DNA of 7,624 nt from Actinomycetota bacterium (lineage in GTDB: Bacteria > Actinomycetota > Actinomycetes > Nanopelagicales > Nanopelagicaceae). The translations under genes were made by a program, and so were the position numbers. Positions 1 through 6,220 of this stretch are shown here, in pieces (the stretch's first letter is position 1; each line of letters opens with the position of its first letter). The stretch is from NCBI GenBank assembly GCA_029978425.1, contig JAPOJL010000026.1:1-7624 (forward strand), read 5' to 3'. The notes under the pieces are model-generated. The model had not been told where the DNA came from. It did no database searches and saw nothing but the letters and a program-made list of their open reading frames with translations.

Positions 1-183
1 CCAAAGAATTCCATGGCACTACGGGTATGGCCCTATAACTTAGATAATAGACACGGGATTCTCAGGCGTAACGTGAAGAACTTCACTGGCATTGGGCCTG
101 CAAACCAAGGGAGACTTGATATTCAGGTGAACAAGAGAAAAACATGGGCAAAAGTTGGGCAAAAAGATTTCCCGATAAATTGA
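1..183 (+). other. Unassigned open frame and gene-poor left edge
   Basis: Frame 1 stays open from the first base to a TGA at 181-183, about 60 codons, with an internal ATG at 13. The conceptual product is basic and ends in KDFPIN. I recognise no family in it, see no ribosome binding site before the ATG, and other frames here are also open by chance. It could be the 3' end of a gene that starts left of the window, or noise. Otherwise 1-209 holds a short inverted repeat at 73-86 (GTGAAG/CTTCAC around AA) and the direct repeats at 145-165. Confidence 0.15.
145..165. repeat. Tandem direct repeat TGGGCAAAA, 11-bp period
   Basis: TGGGCAAAA occurs at 145-153 and again at 156-164, spaced one helical turn apart, 45-65 bp beyond the 3' end of the tRNA-Ser gene. 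Closely spaced direct repeats beside a tRNA 3' end resemble arm-type binding sites of tyrosine integrases. No integrase or second tRNA fragment is in the window, so that role is inference only. Confidence 0.45.
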
Positions 184-209
184 AACAACAGAAAAAGCGT
201 GAAAATGAG

Positions 210-298
210 CGGAGACGAGAGGATTTGAACCTCCGAGACCCTTTGGGGTCAACCTCATTAGCAGTGAGGCGCACTAGACCGGGCTATGCGACGTCTCC
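210..298 (-). tRNA. tRNA-Ser, anticodon GCU
   Basis: This serine tRNA reads AGC/AGU codons. Read on the minus strand from 298, it has a 7-bp acceptor stem (GGAGACG with CGTCTCC), a short D arm, and an anticodon stem CCTCA/TGAGG around the loop CTGCTAA, with anticodon GCT at 262-260. A long class II variable arm follows (GACCC-CAAA-GGGTC), then a T arm with loop TTCAAAT. The base after the acceptor is G, the serine discriminator, at 210. CCA is not encoded and must be added by CCA transferase. The gene is divergent from the NagA-like gene. The variable arm and anticodon leave little room for another identity. Confidence 0.97.
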
Positions 299-309
299 AG
301 TAGAGGGGC

Positions 310-315
310 AGTTTA
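310..315 (-). promoter_or_regulatory. Candidate -10 box for tRNA-Ser
   Basis: TAAACT on the minus strand fits the TANNNT form and lies 11 bp before the mature tRNA 5' end, so transcription could start a few bases upstream of 298. No convincing -35 element stands at the matching distance. Confidence 0.4.
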
Positions 316-344
316 GCGCGCAGCATGAGTAGCGAAATACGTAA

Positions 345-350
345 TAAAAT
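345..350 (+). promoter_or_regulatory. -10 box of a leaderless transcript (nagA)
   Basis: TAAAAT matches TATAAT at five of six positions and ends exactly 6 bp before the GTG start at 357. The interval CCACGG carries no Shine-Dalgarno sequence. That geometry places the transcription start on the first base of the start codon, the arrangement of leaderless mRNAs common in actinobacteria. No clear -35 is visible near 322-327. Confidence 0.55.
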
Positions 351-356
351 CCACGG

Positions 357-1253
357 GTGAGTGAGCGTGAAATCGAGGCTAAATACGTCGATCTTCATTG
401 CCACGGCGGCGCAGGTTTCTACTTCTCAGACCCCAATCCTAGAAATATCCAAAGCGCTATCAACTTTCATAAAAACCATGGAACATCGCAATTACTTGCA
501 AGTTTGGTTACTGAAAAGATTGATGATCTTGAAACGCAGATTCGCAGACTTGTACCGTTTTATAACTCTGGTGCCATCGCCGGAATTCACTTGGAAGGTC
601 CTTATCTAGCACGCGCGAGATGTGGCGCCCATAATCCAAATCTTCTGAAGTCACCAACTATCTCTGAAATTCAACGATTGACTGAAGTGGGCGAGGGTGC
701 AGTAAAAATGATCACTGTCGCACCGGAACTAGAAAATGCACTCGAAGTGATTTCATTCCTAACACGGAACAAGATTCTTGCTGCAATTGGTCATTCGGAT
801 GGAAGTTATGACGATGCACTTAAGGCCGTTGATGCTGGTGCGGCGCTGGTGACACATTTTTCAAATGGAATGAGCAAATTGAAGGATGGCGAGAAAACTT
901 TTGCTACTGCTTTATTACACAAGACTTCTATCCCGCTTGAACTCATCATGGATGGGCATCATGTTTCTCGTGAAGATGTCGCATTTATCGCATCAGTTGC
1001 TGGTAATCGAGTCATCTTTGTTACCGATGCTATGGCTGCAGCTGGGCAACCAGACGGTGAATACACCATTGGTGATCTCGATGTTGTGGTGGCGGAAGGC
1101 GTCGCTCGACTGAAGTCCAACGGTGCACTTGCTGGGAGCACGTTGACTATGCAACGAGCAGTCGACAAAGCGCGCGAATTCGAAATCTCCGAAGATGTAA
1201 TACGAAATGCATCTATAGCACTTCCGTCACAATTACTTGACCGAACCCGCTAA
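357..1253 (+). CDS. nagA: N-acetylglucosamine-6-phosphate deacetylase, catalytic barrel only
   Basis: NagA removes the acetyl group from GlcNAc-6-phosphate, giving glucosamine-6-phosphate and acetate in cytoplasmic amino-sugar catabolism and cell-wall recycling. The 298-residue product carries the amidohydrolase metal and catalytic residues: H14-x-H16 in VDLHCHGGAG, E80 in HLEGP, H146 in GHSD, H167 in THFSN, H201 in DGHH and D224 in TDAM. The barrel closes with ALAGSTLTM at 257-265. Typical family members are about 380 residues. This one starts directly at the HxH strand and stops soon after the last barrel helices, so both halves of the usual flanking beta-sandwich domain are missing. The GTG at 357 was chosen because a TAA at 342-344 closes the frame upstream and a -10 box fits leaderless translation. 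The motif THLFNAM is altered to THFSNGM. The last 21 bp overlap the convergent aglG-like gene. The family is secure; that it is a working deacetylase is inference. Confidence 0.88.
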   Translation: MSEREIEAKYVDLHCHGGAGFYFSDPNPRNIQSAINFHKNHGTSQLLASLVTEKIDDLETQIRRLVPFYNSGAIAGIHLEGPYLARARCGAHNPNLLKSPTISEIQRLTEVGEGAVKMITVAPELENALEVISFLTRNKILAAIGHSDGSYDDALKAVDAGAALVTHFSNGMSKLKDGEKTFATALLHKTSIPLELIMDGHHVSREDVAFIASVAGNRVIFVTDAMAAAGQPDGEYTIGDLDVVVAEGVARLKSNGALAGSTLTMQRAVDKAREFEISEDVIRNASIALPSQLLDRTR

Positions 1254-2153
1254 CAATCCGCGAACGAAGTAGCGCTGTAGCGAGAAGAAAACCACTAATG
1301 GCAGCGCGATGGTGATGAATGCGCCAGCAGTGAGTGATGTCCAACCCGATCCATATTGACCAACAAGTGAGGCAAGTTTCACGTTGATCGGAGCAATTTC
1401 TTGAGTGCCCGAAGCAAAAGTGAGCGCCACAAGTAGGTCATTCCATACCCAAAGGAATTGGAAGATCGCAAAAGCAGCGATTGCAGGAATCGATAGAGGT
1501 AACACAATCATTCGGAAAATCTTGAAGTGATTTGCGCCATCAACATGTGCGGCTTCCATGAGTTCACGAGGCAAGCTTGCAATGAAGTTATGAAGTAAGT
1601 AAATAGCAAGAGGGAGTGCGAACATCGTATGTGGCAACCAAATGCCGGCAAATTTTCCAGCTACTCCCAGCGCCGGGATTATTTGGACTGTGCCGATATG
1701 CACTCCGCCTGTGAAGAGTTGGAGAACCGGCACGAGTGACATCTGAAGCGGAACAACTTGAAGTGCAAAGATGAAAAAGAATAAGAAGTCGCTGCCACGG
1801 AACCTTACCCAGGCTAAACAATATGCAGCCATGGTCGCAAGGACGAGAGGGAAAACAACAGCCGGAATAGTGATAACTACTGAGTTGATGAAGTAAGGCA
1901 AGATTCCATCAGAGAGCGACTCAGAAGCCCCACCAAAGAGAACTTCTCTGTAATTCTGTAACGTGAACTTTGGTTCGACAAATACATGCCACCATCCAGT
2001 CGCGTAGATATCTTCACCAGTTCGGAAGGAGCTGATGAAGAGTCCAAGAGTAGGAATAACCCAAAGAATCGTGATGATTGTGACAACAATCGAAGCAAAG
2101 CGTGATGAGAATAGCTTTCTGCCTGGAGTATGTCTTGCTAGTTGCGCCGCCAT
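1233..2153 (-). CDS. aglG: Alpha-glucoside-type ABC transporter permease 2 (MalG/AglG family)
   Basis: This inner-membrane permease would form the translocation channel of a sugar importer together with the AglF-like subunit. The 306-residue product has a cytoplasmic basic N-terminus, a first membrane helix at about 20-40, then further hydrophobic segments around 90-112, 122-145, 168-190, 222-245 and 275-293. The EAA loop that contacts the ATPase starts at E200 (EAAHVDGANHFKIFRMIVLP). The C-terminus RGLLAGSVK is typical of this subfamily. The ATG at 2153 overlaps the preceding TAA as TAATG, implying coupled translation, and a GAGGGAG ribosome binding site lies at 2165-2171 with 11-nt spacing. 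It is the last gene of the operon in this window. No ATPase gene follows; the 3' end instead overlaps nagA by 21 bp. The exact sugar is inferred from the binding protein. Confidence 0.92.
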   Translation of the reverse strand: MAAQLARHTPGRKLFSSRFASIVVTIITILWVIPTLGLFISSFRTGEDIYATGWWHVFVEPKFTLQNYREVLFGGASESLSDGILPYFINSVVITIPAVVFPLVLATMAAYCLAWVRFRGSDFLFFFIFALQVVPLQMSLVPVLQLFTGGVHIGTVQIIPALGVAGKFAGIWLPHTMFALPLAIYLLHNFIASLPRELMEAAHVDGANHFKIFRMIVLPLSIPAIAAFAIFQFLWVWNDLLVALTFASGTQEIAPINVKLASLVGQYGSGWTSLTAGAFITIALPLVVFFSLQRYFVRGLLAGSVK

Positions 2154-3130
2154 TAGTGTTGACGCTCCCTCTTCAAGTGGACGATGTTGTAAATCAAGAT
2201 TGGTGCTACTAGTAAGAAGAGCGCTACTGCAAGCGCAGATCCACGACCTTGGTTAAATTGAACGAAGACTTGGGCATACATCTCATTTGCCAAAACGTTC
2301 GTTCCAAAGTTTCCACCCGTCATCGTCTGGACGATGTCGAAAAGTTTCAGCGCACCCACAACATTTGTTGCAAGGACTACGATGAAAGTCGATCTAACGG
2401 TGGGGAAAGTGATATTCCAGAAAAGCTTCCAGCCTGATGCGCCATCAAGAGCGGAAGCCTCAACAATGTCGCTCGGGACGGCTTTGATGGCAGCCGAGAG
2501 GATGACCATTGCAAAACCTGTTTGTACCCAGATGAAAATCACCATCAGTAAAAGGGTGTTGAGCGGCTTTTCCAACATCCAGTTATGTGGTTCGCGACCA
2601 ACCGCTCTTACTAGGTTTGTGAGTAAACCCGTTTGCGGATAACCATCTTTTGCATAGTCGTAGACAAATTTCCAGATGATTGAGGCGCCAACGAAAGAAA
2701 TCGCCATCGGCATGAAGATCAAAGATTTTGGAAGTGATTCATGTTTCATGCGATCAAGAAGGACCGCAAGAGCTAATCCAATACCGGTTGTGACGATAGG
2801 GGTAATGATCACCCAAAGAATCGTGTTGAAGAGAACGGTTCGGATACTTTCATCTTGAATCATCCATGTGTAATTATCGAAGCCAACATAGCTGATCGAA
2901 TCTGCATCTTTGAATGAATAGATGATTGTTTGTATCGCGGGAGATACAAGACCGAAGAGTAAAAGTATTGCTGCGGGGCCAAAGAAGATAAGAATTGCGA
3001 GCGGACGTTGGGCTTTCCCATTAACGCGTCCGGCAGCGCCAAAGAGTAGAAGAAGAACTGCGAAGAAGATCGCGATGGATGTGAAAATCTGAGAGAACTT
3101 AGGAAGTGTGTCTGCAAGGAAATCTGACAC
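2153..3130 (-). CDS. aglF: Alpha-glucoside-type ABC transporter permease 1 (MalF/AglF family)
   Basis: This is the larger permease of the sugar importer, paired with the AglG-like protein. The 325-residue product has an extra N-terminal membrane helix (about 17-34) and then helices near 44-66, 100-125, 137-157, 190-214, 247-268 and 297-317. IFMPMAISFVGASIIWKFVY at 138-157 is characteristic of AglF-like proteins. The EAA loop begins at E224 (EASALDGASGWKLF). The start is GTG at 3130 with a strong AGGAGGG ribosome binding site at 3135-3141, leaving only 4 nt before the start codon. The 104-bp gap to the aglE-like gene holds a strong hairpin that probably lowers permease relative to binding-protein expression. 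The gene ends in TAATG with the next start. Confidence 0.92.
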   Translation of the reverse strand: MSDFLADTLPKFSQIFTSIAIFFAVLLLLFGAAGRVNGKAQRPLAILIFFGPAAILLLFGLVSPAIQTIIYSFKDADSISYVGFDNYTWMIQDESIRTVLFNTILWVIITPIVTTGIGLALAVLLDRMKHESLPKSLIFMPMAISFVGASIIWKFVYDYAKDGYPQTGLLTNLVRAVGREPHNWMLEKPLNTLLLMVIFIWVQTGFAMVILSAAIKAVPSDIVEASALDGASGWKLFWNITFPTVRSTFIVVLATNVVGALKLFDIVQTMTGGNFGTNVLANEMYAQVFVQFNQGRGSALAVALFLLVAPILIYNIVHLKRERQH

Positions 3131-3134
3131 TGAA

Positions 3135-3141
3135 CCCTCCT
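3135..3141 (-). promoter_or_regulatory. Ribosome binding site fixing the aglF GTG start
   Basis: AGGAGGG on the minus strand stands 4 nt before GTG 3130. It lets ribosomes enter independently downstream of the intercistronic hairpin. Confidence 0.7.
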
Positions 3142-3155
3142 AAAACTTTCTTGAG

Positions 3156-3194
3156 AAAAATGCTTGTGGGGATCTACGAATAGATCCCCACAAG
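3156..3194 (-). terminator. Intercistronic hairpin with UUCG loop and U-tract
   Basis: Arms at 3194-3181 and 3176-3163 form a perfect 14-bp stem closed by the tetraloop UUCG on the transcribed (minus) strand. Two bases later comes a run of five T (3160-3156). The form fits an intrinsic terminator or partial terminator. Because it lies between the binding-protein gene and the permease genes of the same operon, I infer an attenuating or 3'-end-stabilising role that gives excess binding protein, as known for other binding-protein operons. Confidence 0.8.
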
Positions 3195-3196
3195 TC

Positions 3197-3215
3197 TAGA
3201 GATTAAATATCTCTA
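3197..3215 (-). repeat. Small AT-rich hairpin after aglE
   Basis: TAGAGAT and ATCTCTA form a 7-bp stem around a 5-nt loop, 20 bp past the aglE-like stop codon and before the larger hairpin. It may help protect the 3' end of the binding-protein mRNA. It is weak on its own. Confidence 0.35.
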
Positions 3216-3234
3216 CATCTAGAGCAAGTAAACG

Positions 3235-4551
3235 TTAGTTACTTGGCCAAGATGCGTCGATTGCCTTGACTACATCAGCGATGGATTTTCCTTCACCGAA
3301 CCATGCGGTGAATTCCTTCCACATTGATCCAGCACCGACTGCTGCAGGCATCAAGTCAGATGCATCGAAACCAAAGGTTGACTTTGGATTTGCGAGGTAC
3401 TGAGCAGCAAGACGATCGATTGGGTTCTTGTAAGCAGCTAGTGGAACACCGCTGTTTGCAGATACCCAGTTATCATATTGAACGCGGCTGGTTGCAAATG
3501 TTGCTGAGGATAGGTAGGTCTGTACTGCAACAACCTCAGGACGTGATGCGAAAGCTGCTGTGAACTCTCCACCACCAACGACAGGAACTGTGACCTTGGA
3601 GTTGGTTGCAGGTAGATAGAACGCGAATGCGTCGCCATCTTCCTTAATGGTTGCGCCAACTTCAGCGAGGATGTTTCCGTAGAAGGAAGCTTGCTGAAGC
3701 ATCATGCACTTACCGGTTGGGATTCCCTTTCCAGCATCCTGGAATGCGGTTGTAGCGATACCTTTAACATCGCCGACCCACTTTGGATTCTGCATCCATC
3801 CAGCGACTTTCTGCATTGCAGAAACAATCTTTGGATCAGAGAACTTAATCTTGTGTGAAACCCAGTCGTTATAGACAGCTGCACCATGCTCGCGTAGAAC
3901 AACTTGTTCTACCCAGTCAGTTGCTGGCCAACCAGTTGCTCCACCTGAACCGAGACCACCGCAGAATGCGGTCTGGCTCTTTGCGGCCATCTTGTCTGCT
4001 AGCGCCAACATCTCATCCCATGTTGATGGAACGGTGTAGCCATTTGCCTTGAATTGTTTTGGTGAATACCAAACGAGTGACTTCATGTTTGAGCCAAATG
4101 GAGCTGCGTAGAGCTTGCCCTTTACAGAACCAAGATCCTTCCAGCTCTTTGACCAGAATTTATTAACGTTTGCTGCGACAGACTTTGGTGCAACTTTGAC
4201 TTTTCCTGTTGCAACTAGCTTCTGTAGAAGACCTGGCTGTGGGATGAATGCAAGGTCAGGTGCATTTCCACCCTTGATACGTACAGGTAGAAGTGCTTCG
4301 AATTGGTTTGAGCCTTCGATATTAATCGTCACACCTGTGCACTTCTCGAAATCTCCCCACGCCTTCTTAAGAGTTGAGAGTTCTGGTTCGAGAATTGAGG
4401 TGAAGATTGTTACTTTCTTTCCTTTGAGATTCTTGTATCCGCTAAATGGATCGCAGTTAACTGCAGCGCTTGCAGGAAGTGCACTTACTAGTGAACCTAG
4501 AAGTGTTGCGATGGTTGCGGCTACGAAGATTTTCTTGGTACCGATTTTCAT
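3235..4551 (-). CDS. aglE: Secreted alpha-glucoside-type sugar-binding protein (AglE family)
   Basis: This is the extracellular substrate-binding protein of the importer; it captures an oligosaccharide and delivers it to the two permeases. The 438-residue product starts with a signal peptide: a KIGTKK basic region, a hydrophobic core, then ALPASA with likely signal peptidase I cleavage after A29. There is no lipobox, since the first cysteine (C33) follows VN. The mature part is a family 1-type extracellular solute-binding fold. Diagnostic stretches are APFGSNMKSLVWY (150-162), TVPSTWDEM (173-181) and ATGWPATDWVEQVVLR (205-220), all typical of AglE-like proteins. C33/C71 and C197/C282 could form disulphides. 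The ATG at 4551 has GGAGG at 4562-4566 with 10-nt spacing. It is the first gene of the operon, and its upstream region carries a candidate operator and structured leader. Alpha-glucoside specificity comes from family resemblance; other sugars are possible. How it stays at the membrane without a lipid anchor is unclear. Confidence 0.9.
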   Translation of the reverse strand: MKIGTKKIFVAATIATLLGSLVSALPASAAVNCDPFSGYKNLKGKKVTIFTSILEPELSTLKKAWGDFEKCTGVTINIEGSNQFEALLPVRIKGGNAPDLAFIPQPGLLQKLVATGKVKVAPKSVAANVNKFWSKSWKDLGSVKGKLYAAPFGSNMKSLVWYSPKQFKANGYTVPSTWDEMLALADKMAAKSQTAFCGGLGSGGATGWPATDWVEQVVLREHGAAVYNDWVSHKIKFSDPKIVSAMQKVAGWMQNPKWVGDVKGIATTAFQDAGKGIPTGKCMMLQQASFYGNILAEVGATIKEDGDAFAFYLPATNSKVTVPVVGGGEFTAAFASRPEVVAVQTYLSSATFATSRVQYDNWVSANSGVPLAAYKNPIDRLAAQYLANPKSTFGFDASDLMPAAVGAGSMWKEFTAWFGEGKSIADVVKAIDASWPSN

Positions 4552-4558
4552 CTAGTTA

Positions 4559-4574
4559 TTTCCTCCGGAGTAAA
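4559..4574. promoter_or_regulatory. Candidate LacI-family operator over the aglE ribosome binding site
   Basis: TTTCCTCC and GGAGTAAA form a 16-bp palindrome with seven of eight positions symmetric and a central CG, the usual shape of LacI-family operators that control sugar importers. It covers the aglE ribosome binding site. No regulator gene is in the window. Part of the symmetry could come from the Shine-Dalgarno sequence itself. Confidence 0.4.
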
Positions 4575-4583
4575 CGGTCCGAA
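4564..4583 (-). promoter_or_regulatory. Hairpin covering part of the aglE ribosome binding site
   Basis: On the minus strand UUCGGA (4583-4578) can pair with UCCGGA (4569-4564), including one G-U pair, around an 8-nt loop. The 3' arm contains GGA of the GGAGG signal, so the fold could restrain translation start. It is mutually exclusive with free use of the same bases as the protein operator above. Confidence 0.35.
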
Positions 4584-4635
4584 CCCCAGTCTCGGGGCTC
4601 GCGTTCCGCCAAGGCAGATTCTCGTCTTGCGAGCC
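4584..4635 (-). ncRNA. Candidate structured 5' leader of the importer operon
   Basis: The leader RNA can form a stem of GGCUCGC (4635-4629) with GCGAGCC (4602-4596). This encloses a small hairpin at 4618-4605 (UCUGC/GCGGA, with one G-U pair, around CUUG). A CCCC/GGGG hairpin at 4597-4584 shares two bases with the outer stem. The ribosome-binding-site hairpin follows directly. The series suggests a cis-acting leader, but I match it to no known riboswitch class, and short GC-rich stems arise by chance. Confidence 0.35.
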
Positions 4636-4636
4636 A

Positions 4637-4665
4637 TTGCCCTCAAGGCTAAGGGTCTGTATAAG
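4637..4665 (+). promoter_or_regulatory. Promoter of pepP
   Basis: TTGCCC (4637-4642) and TATAAG (4660-4665) are separated by 17 bp, close to the housekeeping sigma-factor consensus. Transcription would start near 4672, giving an untranslated leader of about 90 nt before ATG 4763. Confidence 0.6.
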
Positions 4666-4684
4666 GACTGTAACTGAATAACAA
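4658..4684 (-). promoter_or_regulatory. Weak candidate promoter of the importer operon
   Basis: On the minus strand TTGTTA (4684-4679) and TATACA (4663-4658) are spaced 15 bp apart, shorter than ideal. The -10 shares bases with the pepP -10 on the other strand, so the two promoters would compete. The transcript leader would be about 100 nt. Confidence 0.35.
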
Positions 4685-4752
4685 TTGAGTAACACGCCTT
4701 CTTTATTTAACTCTGAGCAAGGCACGACTAACCTTGGGCCACCAGGTTCAAA

Positions 4753-4758
4753 AGGAGG
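4753..4758 (+). promoter_or_regulatory. Ribosome binding site deciding the pepP start
   Basis: AGGAGG stands 4 nt before ATG 4763. The in-frame TTG at 4685 has no such signal, so the shorter protein is preferred. Confidence 0.75.
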
Positions 4759-4762
4759 CCCC

Positions 4763-6220
4763 ATGGCAACGTTCGATCAAGGCAAAGAGCGCAAGCTCCC
4801 CTCTCGCCCGCACGATATACCGACTCCTGAACCACTCAAGAAGTTCATGGAACAAGGTTGGGCGCCGTCGCCTCTCGAAGGTTTAAAGAAGAATCCAGTT
4901 ACTCCTTATGCCGTTTTGCGACGCAAGAGATTGTCAGAAAGTTTTCCTGGAAAGCGATTAATCGTTCCGGCCGGAACTTTCAAAGTTCGCAGCAACGACT
5001 CTGATTACAGATTCCGCCCACACACCGCTTATTCGTGGTTGACCGGAATTAATGGCACCGATGCCGTTCCGGATTCGGTATTGATTTTGGAACCAAATGG
5101 TTCTGGCCATGACTCTCTGTTATTTATTCATCCGCGCTCTACCCGCGAAAATAGCGATGAGTTTTATAGAAATGTCCGCCATGGTGAGTTCTGGGTTGGT
5201 CGGCGTATGACATTGGAAGAGACAGAGTTTGCATATGACATCACGGTCCGCCACATCGATTCTCTTGATGATTTTCTTGCCGATGCAAGAGATTCTCTGA
5301 CCGTCAGAGATGAAGATCCATATATCGATTCGCGAGTTAAGGAAAGTGGCGATGATGCCGCATTCTTCTCGTGGCTCTCTGAGGCTCGTCTTGTGAAAGA
5401 TGAATATGAAATCGCTGAGATGCAGAAAGCGGTTGATGCAACGCATCGTGGTTTTGAAGACATGATTCGTGCCATACCTGGTGCGGTTGGAAAGAAACGT
5501 GGTGAACGCTTAGTTGAAGGTGCATTCTTTACTCGCGCACGTTTTGAGGGGAATGAACTCGGTTACGACAGCATTGTCGCTGCAGGATCACATGCCTGTG
5601 TTCTACATTGGATTCGAAATGATGGCGAACTTCGCGATGGAGAGCTAGTTCTTATTGATGCTGGCGTTGAAGCTGAATCTTTATACACCGCTGATATAAC
5701 CCGCACATTCCCTATTAATGGGAAATTCACTCCCGCACAACGCAAGATTTATTCGTTGGTTTATGCAGCACAAGAAGCAGGTATGAAAGCTGTAAAACCT
5801 GGTGCAAAATTCCGTGACTTCCATGTCGCCGCTAGCGAAGTCCTTGCACGTGGTTTAGAAGAGATGGGCGTCCTTCCAATACCCGCAGAAGAATCATTGA
5901 AACCAGATGTCGGCCTACATCGACGTTGGACTGTTCATGGCACGGGACATATGTTGGGAATGGATGTTCATGATTGCGCGCACGCAAGAAAAGAAGCGCA
6001 TCCGGAAGGGATACTTAAAGAGGGAATGATTCTTACGGTTGAACCAGGTCTCTATATTCAACCTGATGACATGCTCTTCCCAGCCGAATACCGCGGAATT
6101 GGCGTCCGAATCGAAGATGATGTTCTCGTTACTAAAGATGGTTGCAAAAACTTGAGCAGTGCAATGCCGCGTCACCCCGATGAAATCGAGGCGTGGATGG
6201 CATCTTTACTCTCGAAGTAG
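4763..6220 (+). CDS. pepP: Xaa-Pro aminopeptidase (aminopeptidase P, family M24B)
   Basis: This cytoplasmic metallopeptidase releases the N-terminal residue from peptides whose second residue is proline. From ATG 4763 the product is 485 residues, normal for actinobacterial PepP. An N-terminal aminopeptidase P domain (roughly 40-210, with FPGKRLIVPAGTFKVRSND and SWLTGINGTD) precedes the pita-bread catalytic domain (about 230-475). All five metal ligands are visible: D299 (LIDAGVE), D311 (TADITRTF), H396 (in HGTGHMLGMDVHD, with H392 as the conserved second histidine), E427 (TVEPGLY) and E451 (RIEDD). The frame extends upstream to TTG 4685, but the promoter and ribosome binding site favour 4763. 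The gene is divergent from the importer operon and its 3' end overlaps the convergent lipoprotein gene by 15 bp. No defect is seen. Confidence 0.95.
   Translation: MATFDQGKERKLPSRPHDIPTPEPLKKFMEQGWAPSPLEGLKKNPVTPYAVLRRKRLSESFPGKRLIVPAGTFKVRSNDSDYRFRPHTAYSWLTGINGTDAVPDSVLILEPNGSGHDSLLFIHPRSTRENSDEFYRNVRHGEFWVGRRMTLEETEFAYDITVRHIDSLDDFLADARDSLTVRDEDPYIDSRVKESGDDAAFFSWLSEARLVKDEYEIAEMQKAVDATHRGFEDMIRAIPGAVGKKRGERLVEGAFFTRARFEGNELGYDSIVAAGSHACVLHWIRNDGELRDGELVLIDAGVEAESLYTADITRTFPINGKFTPAQRKIYSLVYAAQEAGMKAVKPGAKFRDFHVAASEVLARGLEEMGVLPIPAEESLKPDVGLHRRWTVHGTGHMLGMDVHDCAHARKEAHPEGILKEGMILTVEPGLYIQPDDMLFPAEYRGIGVRIEDDVLVTKDGCKNLSSAMPRHPDEIEAWMASLLSK

Noticed and set aside
40..274. Minus-strand frames through the tRNA gene region
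   Set aside because: They run through the tRNA gene itself and contain its translated bases; no family is recognised and no ribosome binding site seen.
4115..4555. 146-codon plus-strand frame opposite aglE
   Set aside because: It is the antisense of a well-supported gene with no recognisable family; an open frame by base composition.
4730..4748. Inverted repeat AACCT/AGGTT before pepP
   Set aside because: Only five base pairs with a mismatched interior, too weak to call a regulatory structure.
4685..4762. Longer pepP starting at TTG 4685
   Set aside because: There is no ribosome binding site before it, the added residues are not family-like, and AGGAGG directly precedes ATG 4763.
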